From the NCBI GenBank assembly GCA_903772945.1, contig CAICTM010001172.1, positions 1-35,106 on the forward strand: a stretch of 35,106 bases of DNA, written 5' to 3'. Within the stretch, counting starts at the first letter, position 1, and every line of letters starts with the position of its first letter. Below the pieces are notes generated by a model. It was not told the origin of the DNA. It did no database searches and was given only the letters and a program-made list of their open reading frames with translations. This DNA comes from Seminavis robusta. Its lineage: Eukaryota; Bacillariophyta; Bacillariophyceae; Naviculales; Naviculaceae. Made by a program: the position numbers and the translations under genes. Shown piece after piece: positions 20,589 through 29,953 of the stretch.

Positions 20589-21248
20589 TCACGTCGAACT
20601 TCTAGGATCGGTCGCCAGATGGCGTGGGTATTCGATGTAATGGGCAGTCTCATCTGCTACATCTTTCCCACAAAGAGACTCCACCACATGAAAGGCCATG
20701 TCTATGCCCGCCGCGACACCAGCGGACGAAATGATCTCGTCATCGACCCAACGCAGCGTCTTCTCAACTTCGACTTTTGGGTACGATTGTTGGAGCAGCT
20801 CCAGAGCTGCCCAATGCGTTGTGGCTCTTCGACCGTCCAATAGTCCAGCTTTTGCCAGCAGCAGGGCGCCCGTGCAAACAGACGTAACCAGCTTGGCAGT
20901 GTGCGCCATTTTTTGAATCCACGTGATCGTTGTATCATCCTCAACCAACGGACGGGTACCAAAGCCACCAGGAACAACCAAGACATCAATGTTGGGCACA
21001 TCTTCAAAACTAAAATCAGCCAAGACTTTTAGGCCTCCTGTTGCCAGGATTGGCGTGGTAGATGCAGCCTTGGCGACAGTAAACACTCGAAAGGGGGCAG
21101 AATCTTCAGTGCGCCGAGAGGCTGAACCTGGCTCTGTCCGAGTTCGAGAAAAGACCTCGAACGGGCCGGTGAAGTCCAACACTTCGACATTCTCAAAGAT
21201 CAGGATGCCAACGTTAAGTTTTTCGGTGGCTTCGGCTCTGGAGGACAT
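20589..21248 (-). CDS. DJ-1/PfpI family protein, isonitrile-hydratase-like (219 aa)
   Basis: A complete class I glutamine amidotransferase-like fold of the DJ-1/PfpI superfamily, starting at ATG 21248. The N-terminal strand and loop are VGILIFENVEVLDFTGPFEV (residues 13-32) with the conserved Asp25. VLVVPGGFGTR follows at 89-99, then the nucleophile elbow SVCTGALLLAKAGLLDG with Cys125, and RATTHW right after it. This CTG-ALLL-KAGLLDG-RATTHW signature is typical of isonitrile hydratases and of the amidotransferase half of bacterial AraC-type regulators. It is not the eukaryotic DJ-1 (PARK7) signature. Family members hydrate isocyanides to formamides or act as glyoxalases or chaperones; substrate cannot be read from sequence. 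There is no intron or targeting peptide, so it is probably cytosolic. Bacterial-like sequence suggests acquisition by transfer. Confidence 0.85.
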   Translation of the reverse strand: MSSRAEATEKLNVGILIFENVEVLDFTGPFEVFSRTRTEPGSASRRTEDSAPFRVFTVAKAASTTPILATGGLKVLADFSFEDVPNIDVLVVPGGFGTRPLVEDDTTITWIQKMAHTAKLVTSVCTGALLLAKAGLLDGRRATTHWAALELLQQSYPKVEVEKTLRWVDDEIISSAGVAAGIDMAFHVVESLCGKDVADETAHYIEYPRHLATDPRSST

Positions 21249-21495
21249 TCTGGCATTTCAATTTTCAATTTTCTGTTGTTGTGAGAATGTACGATAGCGG
21301 TGCCGTGTGCTTGGTTGCGCCAAAAGAAAATCAATCGTGCGTCCTTGTTCCGAGAAGATCCAGAGGAGGTCTTGATCCCAACCTCCCCGTGTGGTGGGTC
21401 TGATGTCGGCTTGATCCAAGATGCATCTTGTAGTAGCAAGCATTAGGGCTACCTGCAACAACCAAAAACATTACCAGATATTTTAGCTCTACATA

Positions 21496-23721
21496 TTAGA
21501 ACAAGCTCGCGATGATACGTGAAGCAGAAGTTTCGTGCTTGTCAAGAGGATCGACTTCACTCTGCGGGACAGTCGGGAGCGACAGCAAGGATTCATCATC
21601 TGTCATTGCTGCCATTTCTTCTTCATCTGGCTCCTTCAGCTCGCTTAGAAGCTCCTCTTCGTCAAAGTCTGCTATCATTCCTCCCTGGCCTGCCGCAGCC
21701 AACACTTCACCCACTTTCTCATCTGTAAAGTCGCTGATTCGTACACCTTTCTGCACAGATGACACCGCATCCGATGCCTCCTTCATAATCATTCCCACTT
21801 CACGAGATTCAACAGCCGATTCCAACATGATGATTTGTGTTTCCATGTTGAAGACGGTGCTCTTGATAACGTCTATGGTTTGGTTAAGACGTTTCTTCTT
21901 GGCCAAACAATACAGAGCTCCTTTGCGGTCTCCATTTTTGAGCCTCCTCTTGGCTTCTTGACGAAGCAAAGCACGCTCCTTACTGCCCTCCAACCTTTCC
22001 AGCCGCGCCTGCTGAAGTCGAATCGTGTCTTCCAATAGTTGCACTGTCTTGGCTTCCTGAGGTGTGAGTTTGGATCTATAAGATCCCTCTACGTAGGGTT
22101 CTTCGTCTCGCTCTGTCTCCACCACTTGTAGCGACGTTGTGGAACCCATTGTGATTTCATATCCTTCCGAAGTTGGCTCCTTGGGTTGCGGTGGTAGTGG
22201 ATTGTTTGGCATGATCTTTTTGCTGCTGGAGGCTTTCTTTGGCGAAAGCTTTTGAAAGAGCTTCATTGTGGATTTGAGAGGCGCCGTCGATTTGATCTTG
22301 AGAGTTTTTGCCTCCTTTCCAACCGAGTGAGACCCAGGAACCGCGCTGGAAGCATTTCTCTTGCCTTCAGGTGTGTTGGTTTCTGCAGTGTTTGTTGTTG
22401 TTGGCTTGGTAGAATCGGAATCTTCCTTGACTGGAGTTGCCCCAGTAGCAGGCACACCACGCTGCCACCAGGGTTTTTGCGAGTTCGTTTCTGCATTGGC
22501 GGAAGTGTCCCACCACGAGGCCTTTTGTTCCGATGTTTGGGTGCCCATCTGTTGATTGCTAGTAGCCATAGTTGTAGTACTCGGAGTATTGGACTGTCCT
22601 TGACTGGCCACCGACCTGCTGGATGTCTTTTTTGGTGCCTGCTGCAAGAGCTTCTTTGTCGACTGCTGTTCCAAGCTATACACAGTTGCTTGGATTGATG
22701 GTTTTTCTGTCTTTTTCTGGGCAGGCGCAATATTCTTGGATGATGTGACTTGTCTTTTGCTATTGGATGTCTTTGTCATTTTGGGCTTTTGTGTCGGCGC
22801 CGGCGGAAAGTCCAGAAGAGACAAGCCGCTCTCCACACCAGCAGAAGCGACTGTCAACTTTGGCTTCTTTTTCGGTGTGACTTTTCGTTTCGTGCTCTTG
22901 GGCTCTGACTTCTTGGGAGCACTAATAGTAGGCTCTGATTTCTTTGGCGGCGCAGTGGTAATTTCTTGAGGGGGTGCTTCCTTCACATTTTTGTTGCCAG
23001 GCTTCTGATATTTGTACCCTTCCACAGATGCTTGATGCAATGGAGCCTTTGGTTCTTTCTTGATAGGTTTTCTTTCTTGCTCTTGTTGTTGCGATGGTTT
23101 GGTTTTTGTGTTCAAAAGTTTCAACTTTTCAAGAGCCCGTTGTTCCAATTTTTGTTTTCCCTCCTTTTGTTTTTGGAGTTTCTCCATGAATCTCTGTGCC
23201 ACGAGTTCTTCTCGCTGTTGGCGTAGAATATCGGCATGACGTTGCTTCTTGGAAAGTTCTGCTTGTCGTTTTCGATCTTCTTCTTGTTTGCGAGCTTGAT
23301 CTTCTCGTTGTTTTCTTTCTTGGGCTTGTCGGCGCAATTTTTCCTTGAGTCGTTCTTCGGCGTCCATGCGGGTGGCGACAAGTTCCATCTTTTGGAGGAC
23401 TTGGTCTACTTGTCGAGAGTTCTTGACCTTCTGCATCTTGTTTTGACGCTGGTAATTGCTGTGCTTGGGAAGTCCTTCTAGGGAAAACGTGGCAAAGCGA
23501 AGACCAAAGACGTAGGCATCGTCGAGGCGTCGTTCGTCCAATGCGAGTTGAAAGGCCGTCACCAGGCGATCCGCCATGGCGTAGTACTTTTCAATCGGGT
23601 ACGAATCCAGTACATGAAGTAGCGCCTTGCCACTTTCGGCTTCTACTTCTTTCAGATGTTTTCTCCTGGCAGCGCTCGCGGCATGATCATTGTTGTTGTT
23701 CTTGGAGGAAGAAGTTGTCAT
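21496..23721 (-). CDS. Snf7/CHMP4-type ESCRT-III protein with AMSH/USP8-like N-terminus and long coiled-coil linker (741 aa)
   Basis: Starts at ATG 23721; the frame is open three codons further, but that codon is GTG. Residues about 33-94 (PIEKYYAMADRLVTAF, then DDAYVFGLRFATFSLEGLPK) resemble the USP8/AMSH dimerisation helices that bind ESCRT-III. Residues about 97-210 are an uninterrupted Lys/Glu/Arg/Gln coiled coil, and 210-545 are low-complexity Lys, Ser, Thr and Pro. Residues about 552-690 match a Snf7 domain: paired helices with KNGDRKGALYCLAKKKRLNQ, FNMETQIIMLESAVESREV, then a short helix and DFDEEELLSELKEP, like the DEDEL-type acidic tail of Snf7/CHMP4. Snf7 proteins polymerise on endosomal membranes to drive membrane scission. 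Canonical CHMP4 is about 220 aa with a basic N-terminus, so this architecture is unusual. Domain calls are from motif recognition; the Snf7 part is firmer than the N-terminal one. Confidence 0.75.
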   Translation of the reverse strand: MTTSSSKNNNNDHAASAARRKHLKEVEAESGKALLHVLDSYPIEKYYAMADRLVTAFQLALDERRLDDAYVFGLRFATFSLEGLPKHSNYQRQNKMQKVKNSRQVDQVLQKMELVATRMDAEERLKEKLRRQAQERKQREDQARKQEEDRKRQAELSKKQRHADILRQQREELVAQRFMEKLQKQKEGKQKLEQRALEKLKLLNTKTKPSQQQEQERKPIKKEPKAPLHQASVEGYKYQKPGNKNVKEAPPQEITTAPPKKSEPTISAPKKSEPKSTKRKVTPKKKPKLTVASAGVESGLSLLDFPPAPTQKPKMTKTSNSKRQVTSSKNIAPAQKKTEKPSIQATVYSLEQQSTKKLLQQAPKKTSSRSVASQGQSNTPSTTTMATSNQQMGTQTSEQKASWWDTSANAETNSQKPWWQRGVPATGATPVKEDSDSTKPTTTNTAETNTPEGKRNASSAVPGSHSVGKEAKTLKIKSTAPLKSTMKLFQKLSPKKASSSKKIMPNNPLPPQPKEPTSEGYEITMGSTTSLQVVETERDEEPYVEGSYRSKLTPQEAKTVQLLEDTIRLQQARLERLEGSKERALLRQEAKRRLKNGDRKGALYCLAKKKRLNQTIDVIKSTVFNMETQIIMLESAVESREVGMIMKEASDAVSSVQKGVRISDFTDEKVGEVLAAAGQGGMIADFDEEELLSELKEPDEEEMAAMTDDESLLSLPTVPQSEVDPLDKHETSASRIIASLF

Positions 23722-24109
23722 GGTGTCCACAACACATTATTCGAATTGGGATTGTGGTTCTGACCTTTGGAAGAGGCTGAGCATCACAAAACGGAAGCTT
23801 CTGGAGTCGTGAGCAGTCCCTTAAAGGGACTTGCAAGTCATGCCTTTTACCAGTCACGAATCCAACATTGTAACGGCTACCAACTGTCCGTCGTCCGTTA
23901 TAGGTACCCAACATCGGACATCGGACGTCATTTTCATCTGGTGTGGGTGTCTTTTGTCTCCTTGGCAGATGTTTTCCATCACTTTGATGGTTCCATCACT
24001 AAAGATTGTTCTCTGGAGACCCCAAGGAACATCTACATGTATGGAGACGCAACAGAGGTCATTATCATTTATTTTTTGCATTATTTGAACAGATCCATCC
24101 GCCATCACC
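23722..24109. promoter_or_regulatory. Divergent promoter region between the Snf7-type and DUF3119 genes
   Basis: The 388 bp between two divergent start codons must carry both promoters. It contains direct repeats of the form catcggacatcggacgtca near 23912-23930, ending in a CRE-like acgtca. No canonical TATA box is clear. An open minus frame across it (85 codons up to about 24109) is discussed under rejected items. Confidence 0.4.
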
Positions 24110-25000
24110 ATGAAGATCTCTCTTTTCCTGTTGGTTTTGTTGGGCACTGCACAGGCCTTTGTGCCTCTTGCTCGTGTTCCCACGACAACAAGTAGTACCA
24201 TTGTGCAATCCACCTTTACCCCCAACGACTTTGCCGATCAACTCAGTTTGCTGGACAAGTTGAATTCCGCCAAAAGGGACGGAGAACCTCGCATTGAGAG
24301 CATTTTGGAACCCAGCTACACTGTAGCGTTCGCAACGGCGGCTGCTGGACCTCTCATCTCTCTCATCTATGGTGGTGAGTTATTCGTTTGTTAGTTTGTC
24401 GGCTGCATGGATGTTGACAAGCGAAATATGGGGTGTTGATTGCTTCCGTCTAACATGTCCTTTTGTCGATGCTATTACTGTTCCATGTCTGTGGTTCTTG
24501 TATCAGGTTCCTTGGTGGGTACCATTGGCAACTGTGTGCATGTATTGCTGGCCACTCTCTTTTGGGTTCAAACACTCCGTGTTCGCTGTGCCTTTGAAGA
24601 AGACGGATTTGAATTCTACAATCTCAAGGTATGGTGATATAGATACCTTCACAAGTTTAAAAAGTGTGTTGCGTCTGCTTTGGTTCCTCACTATGATACA
24701 AACCCGTTCCTGATCATCATGACACAGGGAGATATGGATCTGACCAAAAAAGCTGCCAAGTTGACCCGCAAGCCAGGAAACTTTGTCACCAAAACCGAAA
24801 ACAAGTGGGTGTACGACAAGGTCACTGGGTACCAATTCTATCCATCCATTCAATATCCCCTGATTTGCTACCTCAAGGAAACACAAACACCTGAACGCTA
24901 CAATATCCCCGGAGAACAGCCTCACTTCTTTCCTGCGCTATTTGTGGCTGAACAGTTCAAGGATGAGATGGATAAGAGAGGAGTGGACTACGGAGTCTAA
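24110..25000 (+). CDS. Plastid-targeted DUF3119 family protein, three exons (219 aa)
   Basis: Exons 24110-24374, 24507-24628 and 24728-25000 give 660 nt in frame. Introns of 132 and 99 nt have donors GTGAGT and GTATGG and acceptors TATCAG and ACACAG. The protein begins MKISLFLLVLLGTAQAFVPL: a signal peptide whose predicted cleavage leaves Phe at +1, the AFxP-type junction that directs proteins into the four-membrane plastids of diatoms. A hydrophobic segment follows (AFATAAAGPLISLIYGGSLV, continuing into GTIGNCVHVLLATLFWVQTL), probably membrane-associated. After it come CAFEEDGFEFYN and IQYPLICYLKETQTPERYN, then HFFPALFVAEQFKDEMDKRG. The last two blocks match what I recall of DUF3119, a family of cyanobacteria and plastids with no established role. 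The gene shares its upstream region with the divergent Snf7-type gene. Confidence 0.75.
24375..24506 (+). other. Intron 1 of the DUF3119 gene
   Basis: 132-nt GT-AG intron splitting a Gly codon (phase 1). Reading through it gives a stop after GGELFVC. Confidence 0.8.
24629..24727 (+). other. Intron 2 of the DUF3119 gene
   Basis: 99-nt GT-AG intron in phase 0, between FEFYNLK and GDMDLTKK. Confidence 0.8.
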
Positions 25001-25688
25001 CTATAATAGCTACTGGTAATTGAAAACAACTAAGTAAATTACTACGATGAGTACAAGCAACTACTTTCAATCCAGCCAGCTATAGTTACAAAAGGAATTA
25101 TCGATTGGTAGCCGACATGTTTGAAACTCTGCATAAGCAGGTTCCACATATCACTCTCAACTTAGGTTGGGTACGCTCCCTCACCTCACCTTCAGTCGCT
25201 ACGCGAAATCAAGTTGTTCCACTTTTTGGAACTGCATTTTTTGAATGCTTCCTCGTAGGCTCTAAGCAATACGGTAGATTGCAATAATTTCGTGTGTCTT
25301 TTGCAATAGAGAAGAGTAGGACCCAGCTTTATGTGCATGTTACTCCGGGTGTGGGCTCGGAGATGCTGTGTTGGTCCTTTTAGAATGCCTTAGGGTTCCT
25401 TTCAGCTTTTCTGGCTTTTTATGCACTGCAACGGCCAGCCATGAACACAAAAAGGCCAGCGAGGATTTCGCGATCACTGCGGCACTGGTCCTTTTCTTTC
25501 CGCATCGTTGCGTCTTTGTCTTTATTGCACTAGCTAGCTAGTTTGCTTGTGGTTGAACTGCGTACGCTACGCAGCAACCGTCCCCCTTCATCATACCTTC
25601 CCCAAGTCGAAATAGCGATTGTTGTGGTGTCGCGAGCAGTTCTCACTATTTTTTTGCAAGCGGCCGCTATCAACCACTCCAATCCACA
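25001..25688. other. Intergenic, upstream of the first TLDc gene
   Basis: No gene seen. A (TAGC)n run lies at 25531-25541. The last 150 bp presumably contain the promoter and leader of the TLDc gene at 25689. A 60-codon frame at 25105-25287 has no support. Confidence 0.35.
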
Positions 25689-27110
25689 ATGACCACCAGA
25701 GAACCGTCGAATCCTTCCTTGGCCATACCAACACTGGGTGTGGATCACGTTGAAGTGGACGGATCAGCTTCTGATCTTCCCGCTTCCAAGTTTAGTCCGA
25801 TACCCATTGTCATGTCTCGCGGTGATACCGGCAGTAGCATGGGTAGTTACAACAGCAGTCATTCAGAAACAAGGGAAGCGTGTCAGCTGCAGACAGATAG
25901 TCTCGAAACGCCGTCTGGAAATTCGTCGGCAGATTCCAACGACGATGACCAAGGTAGAATTGTACTGCAAGCCAACCACCAGCACCGATTATCAACCCGC
26001 AGGCTCAAGGACGACAATGGCAACACTAGCAGCAGCCACAGCAATGGTCCCACTGGAGACCCTCGAGCAAGTGACAATTCCCTTGGTGGTGGTGGTAGTA
26101 GTAGCAGCAGTGATGGAAATAATGAGGCTGGCAAATCATTGCTGGCTCCTCTCACAAATGCCTGGGGATGGATCCAGAAACAAAAGGAAAAACACAGAGA
26201 ACAGCATTTGAAACAATTGGCAGAAGAACAAATGCAAAAATTAAAACAGGTCCAAAAGACGGATCCCAGTGTCAACTTTTCAGTGGCCGTAGACGACTCC
26301 AGTGATGGATATTCCGACAAGATCGGCTGCGCAACTCCTCAGCACTACCCCGATGGAGACTCCTCTAACCGAGACGACGATGAGGACGACATTTCCTGGA
26401 TTCCACCGGTGCGATGCGTCGAAGAACAGGTCAATATAGATGTTCCTCCCAGTCCACGCAGTTCCCGCTCTGGAGAGCCTCTTTCCTCGGATCCGACAAA
26501 GCCAGTCCCCTTTTTGCTCAATCCAGCACAAATGCACGACATTGCCCGCCATGTGCTGCCCAAGGGCATTGCCTTTTGTCGATGGAGACGACTCTACAGT
26601 TTAACCCGCGACGGTGATTCCTTTTTCCAATGCCTTCGTCTCTGTGGTTCCGAGCCAAAAACACTCATGGTCATCAAAACAACCCGCGGCGCAATCTTTG
26701 GAGGATATGCCGATTCCTTGTGGGAGATTCAATCGCATCAAAATGGAAACTTTCATGGCAGTGCACAGGCATGCTTGTTTTCCTTTGCCATACTTCCAAC
26801 CGCAAATGATGCAACAGCAACAACAACAATCAATGGCCAACAACCACTCAAGACAGACACCAATCTTCGAGTATTCCATTGGACGGGCGCAAATCGCTAC
26901 ATTCAATTCACAGATAAGAGTGAGCATCGACGAATGTTGGCATTTGGGGGAGGAGGACAAGAAGGTTCCTTTGGATTGTGCGTTGAACAAGACTTTCAAC
27001 TCGGAAGTACTGGACATTGTGACACATTTGACAATCTGCCACTCTGCGACCAGGAAAACTTTAACATCCTAGATATGGAAATCTGGGGATTCCTGACCGG
27101 GCAGTTTTAA
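25689..27110 (+). CDS. TLDc-domain protein A (473 aa)
   Basis: Intronless from ATG 25689. Residues 1-155 are Ser, Asn, Asp and Gly rich and probably disordered. About 160-200 is a short charged helix (WGWIQKQKEKHREQHLKQLA) that may be a coiled coil. ISWIPPVR follows near 239-246, then the TLDc domain at about 278-473: ARHVLPKGIAFCRWRRLYSL, DGDSF, LMVIKTTRGAIFGGYAD, NRYIQF, AFGGGGQEGSFGLCVEQDFQ, STGHCDTFDN and the closing LDMEIWGFLTGQF. The DG.S...L, GGYA, GG.....G.C and W.F signatures are those of TLDc (OXR1/NCOA7/TLDC) proteins, which protect cells from oxidative damage and in animals and yeast bind the V-ATPase. Compared with protein B downstream, the insertion inside the domain is short (about 25 residues). 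No targeting signal is visible. Confidence 0.88.
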   Translation: MTTREPSNPSLAIPTLGVDHVEVDGSASDLPASKFSPIPIVMSRGDTGSSMGSYNSSHSETREACQLQTDSLETPSGNSSADSNDDDQGRIVLQANHQHRLSTRRLKDDNGNTSSSHSNGPTGDPRASDNSLGGGGSSSSSDGNNEAGKSLLAPLTNAWGWIQKQKEKHREQHLKQLAEEQMQKLKQVQKTDPSVNFSVAVDDSSDGYSDKIGCATPQHYPDGDSSNRDDDEDDISWIPPVRCVEEQVNIDVPPSPRSSRSGEPLSSDPTKPVPFLLNPAQMHDIARHVLPKGIAFCRWRRLYSLTRDGDSFFQCLRLCGSEPKTLMVIKTTRGAIFGGYADSLWEIQSHQNGNFHGSAQACLFSFAILPTANDATATTTINGQQPLKTDTNLRVFHWTGANRYIQFTDKSEHRRMLAFGGGGQEGSFGLCVEQDFQLGSTGHCDTFDNLPLCDQENFNILDMEIWGFLTGQF

Positions 27111-28510
27111 CGAAAAATACGCCCCGAGAGACTTCTCGGGAACGTCTAACTCGGTTGTTTTGTTTTCGAAGAAGAAAGTGCTAGCTATGAAAGTAACAGA
27201 TGGGCGATTGCTATCACATACAATGTATTATCGAGGTGGTAGTCGAGGAGATTGCAACAAACACGGGTTGGAAATGTCAGCAGAACCGGAGAAATTTCTG
27301 AACCAAGCGATTCGTTGCGACGACTGCTTTACATGGCGGTTGTTTGGACGACAAAAGAACGAAAGTCTCAGATTCTCTCGGCTTGACATGCCAAACGACA
27401 AAAGGGAATCGATGGGTTGGCCAAGCTGGCCTCCAACTCCTTGCTTTTTGGAGCTTCAATCCACCGTACATGTACCGGTAAAGTGGAGCAAAGCCCCCCA
27501 TCATGCAGCAAAACAAATCGTTGAAGTATCTTGTGCATATCACTCCTCGGTTATCATGTACATGCAATCATGTAGTTGAGATCAAAGAGCCACTGGCTAG
27601 CTAGCTAAACAGACTTCAAGGGCAACCATTTCACCTGGACTTGTTTGCATGCTCCCACAAAGCTAGCTAGAGCTCGCTCGCTTCCATAGCCATCATAGCT
27701 ATGATACAGTGCGATAGCTACCCAACTTACATTCCAGACTGAAGCAACGGTGCGGTAGCTAGCTACAGTACTACTAGCTGGTACCGGTAGAGAGCACCTC
27801 AGCACCGCCCCTGCCAAGATCACGTACCGGTAAAGGTCAAGTACCACACGCGAGCCCATACCCCGACTGTTGTCTTGGTTAAAGGTTTGTTGGTGAAAAG
27901 CACGCGCCAGGCACGACACAATGTCGTCATTCCGAACTCAATCTGGACCTTCACACCGTTTTTTTAAAATTTTGAATTCTGAATTTCTCCCTTAAGTTTT
28001 AATTTCTCTCTTTTTTGTCACGCCATCATCAATCCTCCTTTATTTCTTCAACTCCACCATAAATTGGTCCTTTAATCCCTAAATGATTCGCCTTCTAATG
28101 TTTATAATAATATTTAACTCCCTTATAATCCACCTCTAAATCCTTCCATAACAATTCGAAAACTTACCTAAATGTCAAAATCCTCATCCAAAATGAAATT
28201 TCCAAATCGTTGAACCGTCCTGGCGTGGTTGCAGGTATCTTTTCGTGACACACACGCAAGAGTCAACCTGGATTCGCTTCCATCGGCTGCTCAACTATGC
28301 AAGGATATGGTTTACCGCTGCTAAAATAATAATCAGACCAAGCTGTAATTGATTGGTTTACTCTATTGCATTTGTTTTTGAGACAACACTCTCCTCGACT
28401 CTGACTCACCTAGTTCTGTTTCGAGCCTCACTTTTTTTGCCAGTGCACCACAAGCACCAGAGGATATTTATTTTGCCAACAAACAATTTTGATTCGTCTT
28501 TGTTTCCACC
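27111..28510. other. Intergenic, motif-rich
   Basis: No gene supported. A 139-codon frame at 27160-27579 lacks motifs. The stretch holds three TACCGGTA palindromes (27473-27480, 27782-27789, 27825-27832) and (TAGC)n runs at 27596, 27661 and 27756. Bases 27955-28200 are AT- and pyrimidine-rich. The end should contain the promoter and leader of the ZIP gene; its start codon lies in ccaccatgg, a good initiation context. Confidence 0.4.
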
Positions 28511-29953
28511 ATGGTTGCTGATAGTGAGAATGTAGGGATCGCCTTTGCCTTGGTGATCGCCGCTGGGGCCTCGACAGCTTTGGGGGCGTCGGTCGTTTTC
28601 TTCCCATCTTTGGTCAAGTTGGCGTCGAAGAAAACTCTAGCTGGAGGGCTTGGATTGTCGGCCGGAGTAATGACATATGGTAGGTGAAATTTCAATCAAT
28701 CATGACTTGGATATCCTTTACAACACTCATATAACGTTTGTTTGGTTCCTGATGGTACAGTCTCGTTTGTGGAGATCTTTGCGAAGTCTGTGTTATCCTT
28801 TGGAGTTGATGGAGCCGGCTTGGATGAGAACAAGGCCTACGGTTATGCTACCATTTGTTTCTTTGCAGGAGTGGTTTGCATGGTGGTACGTTGCGATATG
28901 CTGCCAGATAATGATGTTTTGTCCTGGAGTAGACGTATCTTGCATGGGACGTCAATCCCAAGCGACATTTTCATTTCTCATCTTGGATTTCTCTACCTGT
29001 TCAGCTGCTGAACTTACTGGTGCACCATCTTCTGGGTTTTCATCACGGTCACTTCGACGATCATCAAAACCACAACACGCAAGAAGTGAGTGGAAGCGAC
29101 AATGAGGAAATCCAGCCAGGTGAGAAAAAAGGAGAAGAAGACGGCCCTCTACCCCCTTGTTGCACCACGGATCCGGGTGCCCAAATTGATCGCCTCCAAC
29201 AAATGGCAGCAGTCATGGAAGCAAAGGAACTGGATGAAAACGAACAGAAACAAGAAATTGATGAAGCCAGGGAGGATAAAGCTGATGTGGTTGCTGCCGA
29301 TGATGAAAATAAGGAAGAAACCAAAGCGGAAATACAAAGTGAACATGACGAAGCAGCAGAAGCCGAAGCTGGAGCTTTGAGAATCTCCAAAAGAGAAAGC
29401 CAGAAACTCTCCCACATGAGCTTGAATACAGCAGTTGCCATTGCATTGCACAATTTTCCAGAGGGATTGGCTACATTTGTTGCTACATTGGAGGATCCAA
29501 AAGTAGGTGCTGTGCTGGCAATCGCCATTGCCATTCACAACGTCCCAGAAGGACTCTGTGTGGCTATGCCTGTGTATTACGCCACTGGCAGTCGCTGGCG
29601 TGCCTTTGGATGGGCACTATTGTCTGGAATCTCAGAGCCCATTGCTGCATTCTTTGGTTGGCTGGTTCTGGCCAATTCTTTCTCGGATACTCTGTATGCC
29701 ATTCTCTTTGGAATGGTGGCAGGGATGATGGTGATTATCTCCGTTCGTGAATTGCTTCCCACGGCGCATCGTTATGGTAAGTTATGCTAAGGATGAACCT
29801 GCACAGGCATGGGGTTTGACTGACACTCCTAACCTCTCATGCTTCTATCTTTCCAACTTTACATCTCCAGACCCCGAGGACAGCGTTGTCACAAACATGT
29901 ACATTTTGGGGATGGCCATAATGGCATTGTCCCTTGTCTTATTCATACTTTAG
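28511..29953 (+). CDS. ZIP family divalent metal transporter, four exons (382 aa)
   Basis: Exons 28511-28679, 28761-28885, 29005-29776 and 29871-29953 total 1149 nt in frame; introns are 81, 119 and 94 nt, all GT-AG. The N-terminus has membrane helices with GASTALGASVVFFPSLVKL, GGLGLSAGVMTYVSFVEIF and CFFAGVVCMVLLNLLVHHLL. A long cytosolic loop follows (about residues 108-222). It starts His-rich (GFHHGHFDDHQNHN) and is then strongly acidic with Glu/Lys repeats. The metal-binding helices follow: NTAVAIALHNFPEGLATFVA and IAIAIHNVPEGLCVAMPVYY, the HN.PEGL pair characteristic of ZIP carriers of the bacterial ZupT/GufA branch, then SEPIAAFFGWLVL and two last helices. ZIPs bring Zn, Fe, Mn or related ions into the cytosol; which metal and which membrane cannot be read here. 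Confidence 0.92.
28680..28760 (+). other. Intron 1 of the ZIP gene
   Basis: 81-nt GT-AG intron, phase 1, joining GVMTY to VSFVEIF inside a conserved membrane helix. Confidence 0.85.
28886..29004 (+). other. Intron 2 of the ZIP gene
   Basis: 119-nt GT-AG intron (donor GTACGT, acceptor TGTTCAG), phase 0, joining VVCMV to LLNLLVH. Confidence 0.8.
29777..29870 (+). other. Intron 3 of the ZIP gene
   Basis: 94-nt GT-AG intron (donor GTAAGT, acceptor CTCCAG), phase 1, joining TAHRY to DPEDSVV before the last membrane helix. Confidence 0.85.

Noticed and set aside
22252..22730. Long open frames opposite or overlapping the Snf7-type gene
   Set aside because: They sit in the low-complexity linker of a much longer, better-supported frame and have no motif.
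23854..24109. Minus-strand open frame with DGSVQIM, SDGTIKVM and DDGQLVAV repeats, resembling a DG-repeat protein
   Set aside because: It lies in the divergent promoter region and its upstream part is antisense to exon 1 of the DUF3119 gene. The spacing of the DG motifs is irregular, and no splice or start context supports it.
29064..29534. Minus-strand frames rich in Ser, Phe and Cys
   Set aside because: They are antisense of the acidic Glu/Lys loop of the ZIP transporter; the composition is a shadow of that loop.
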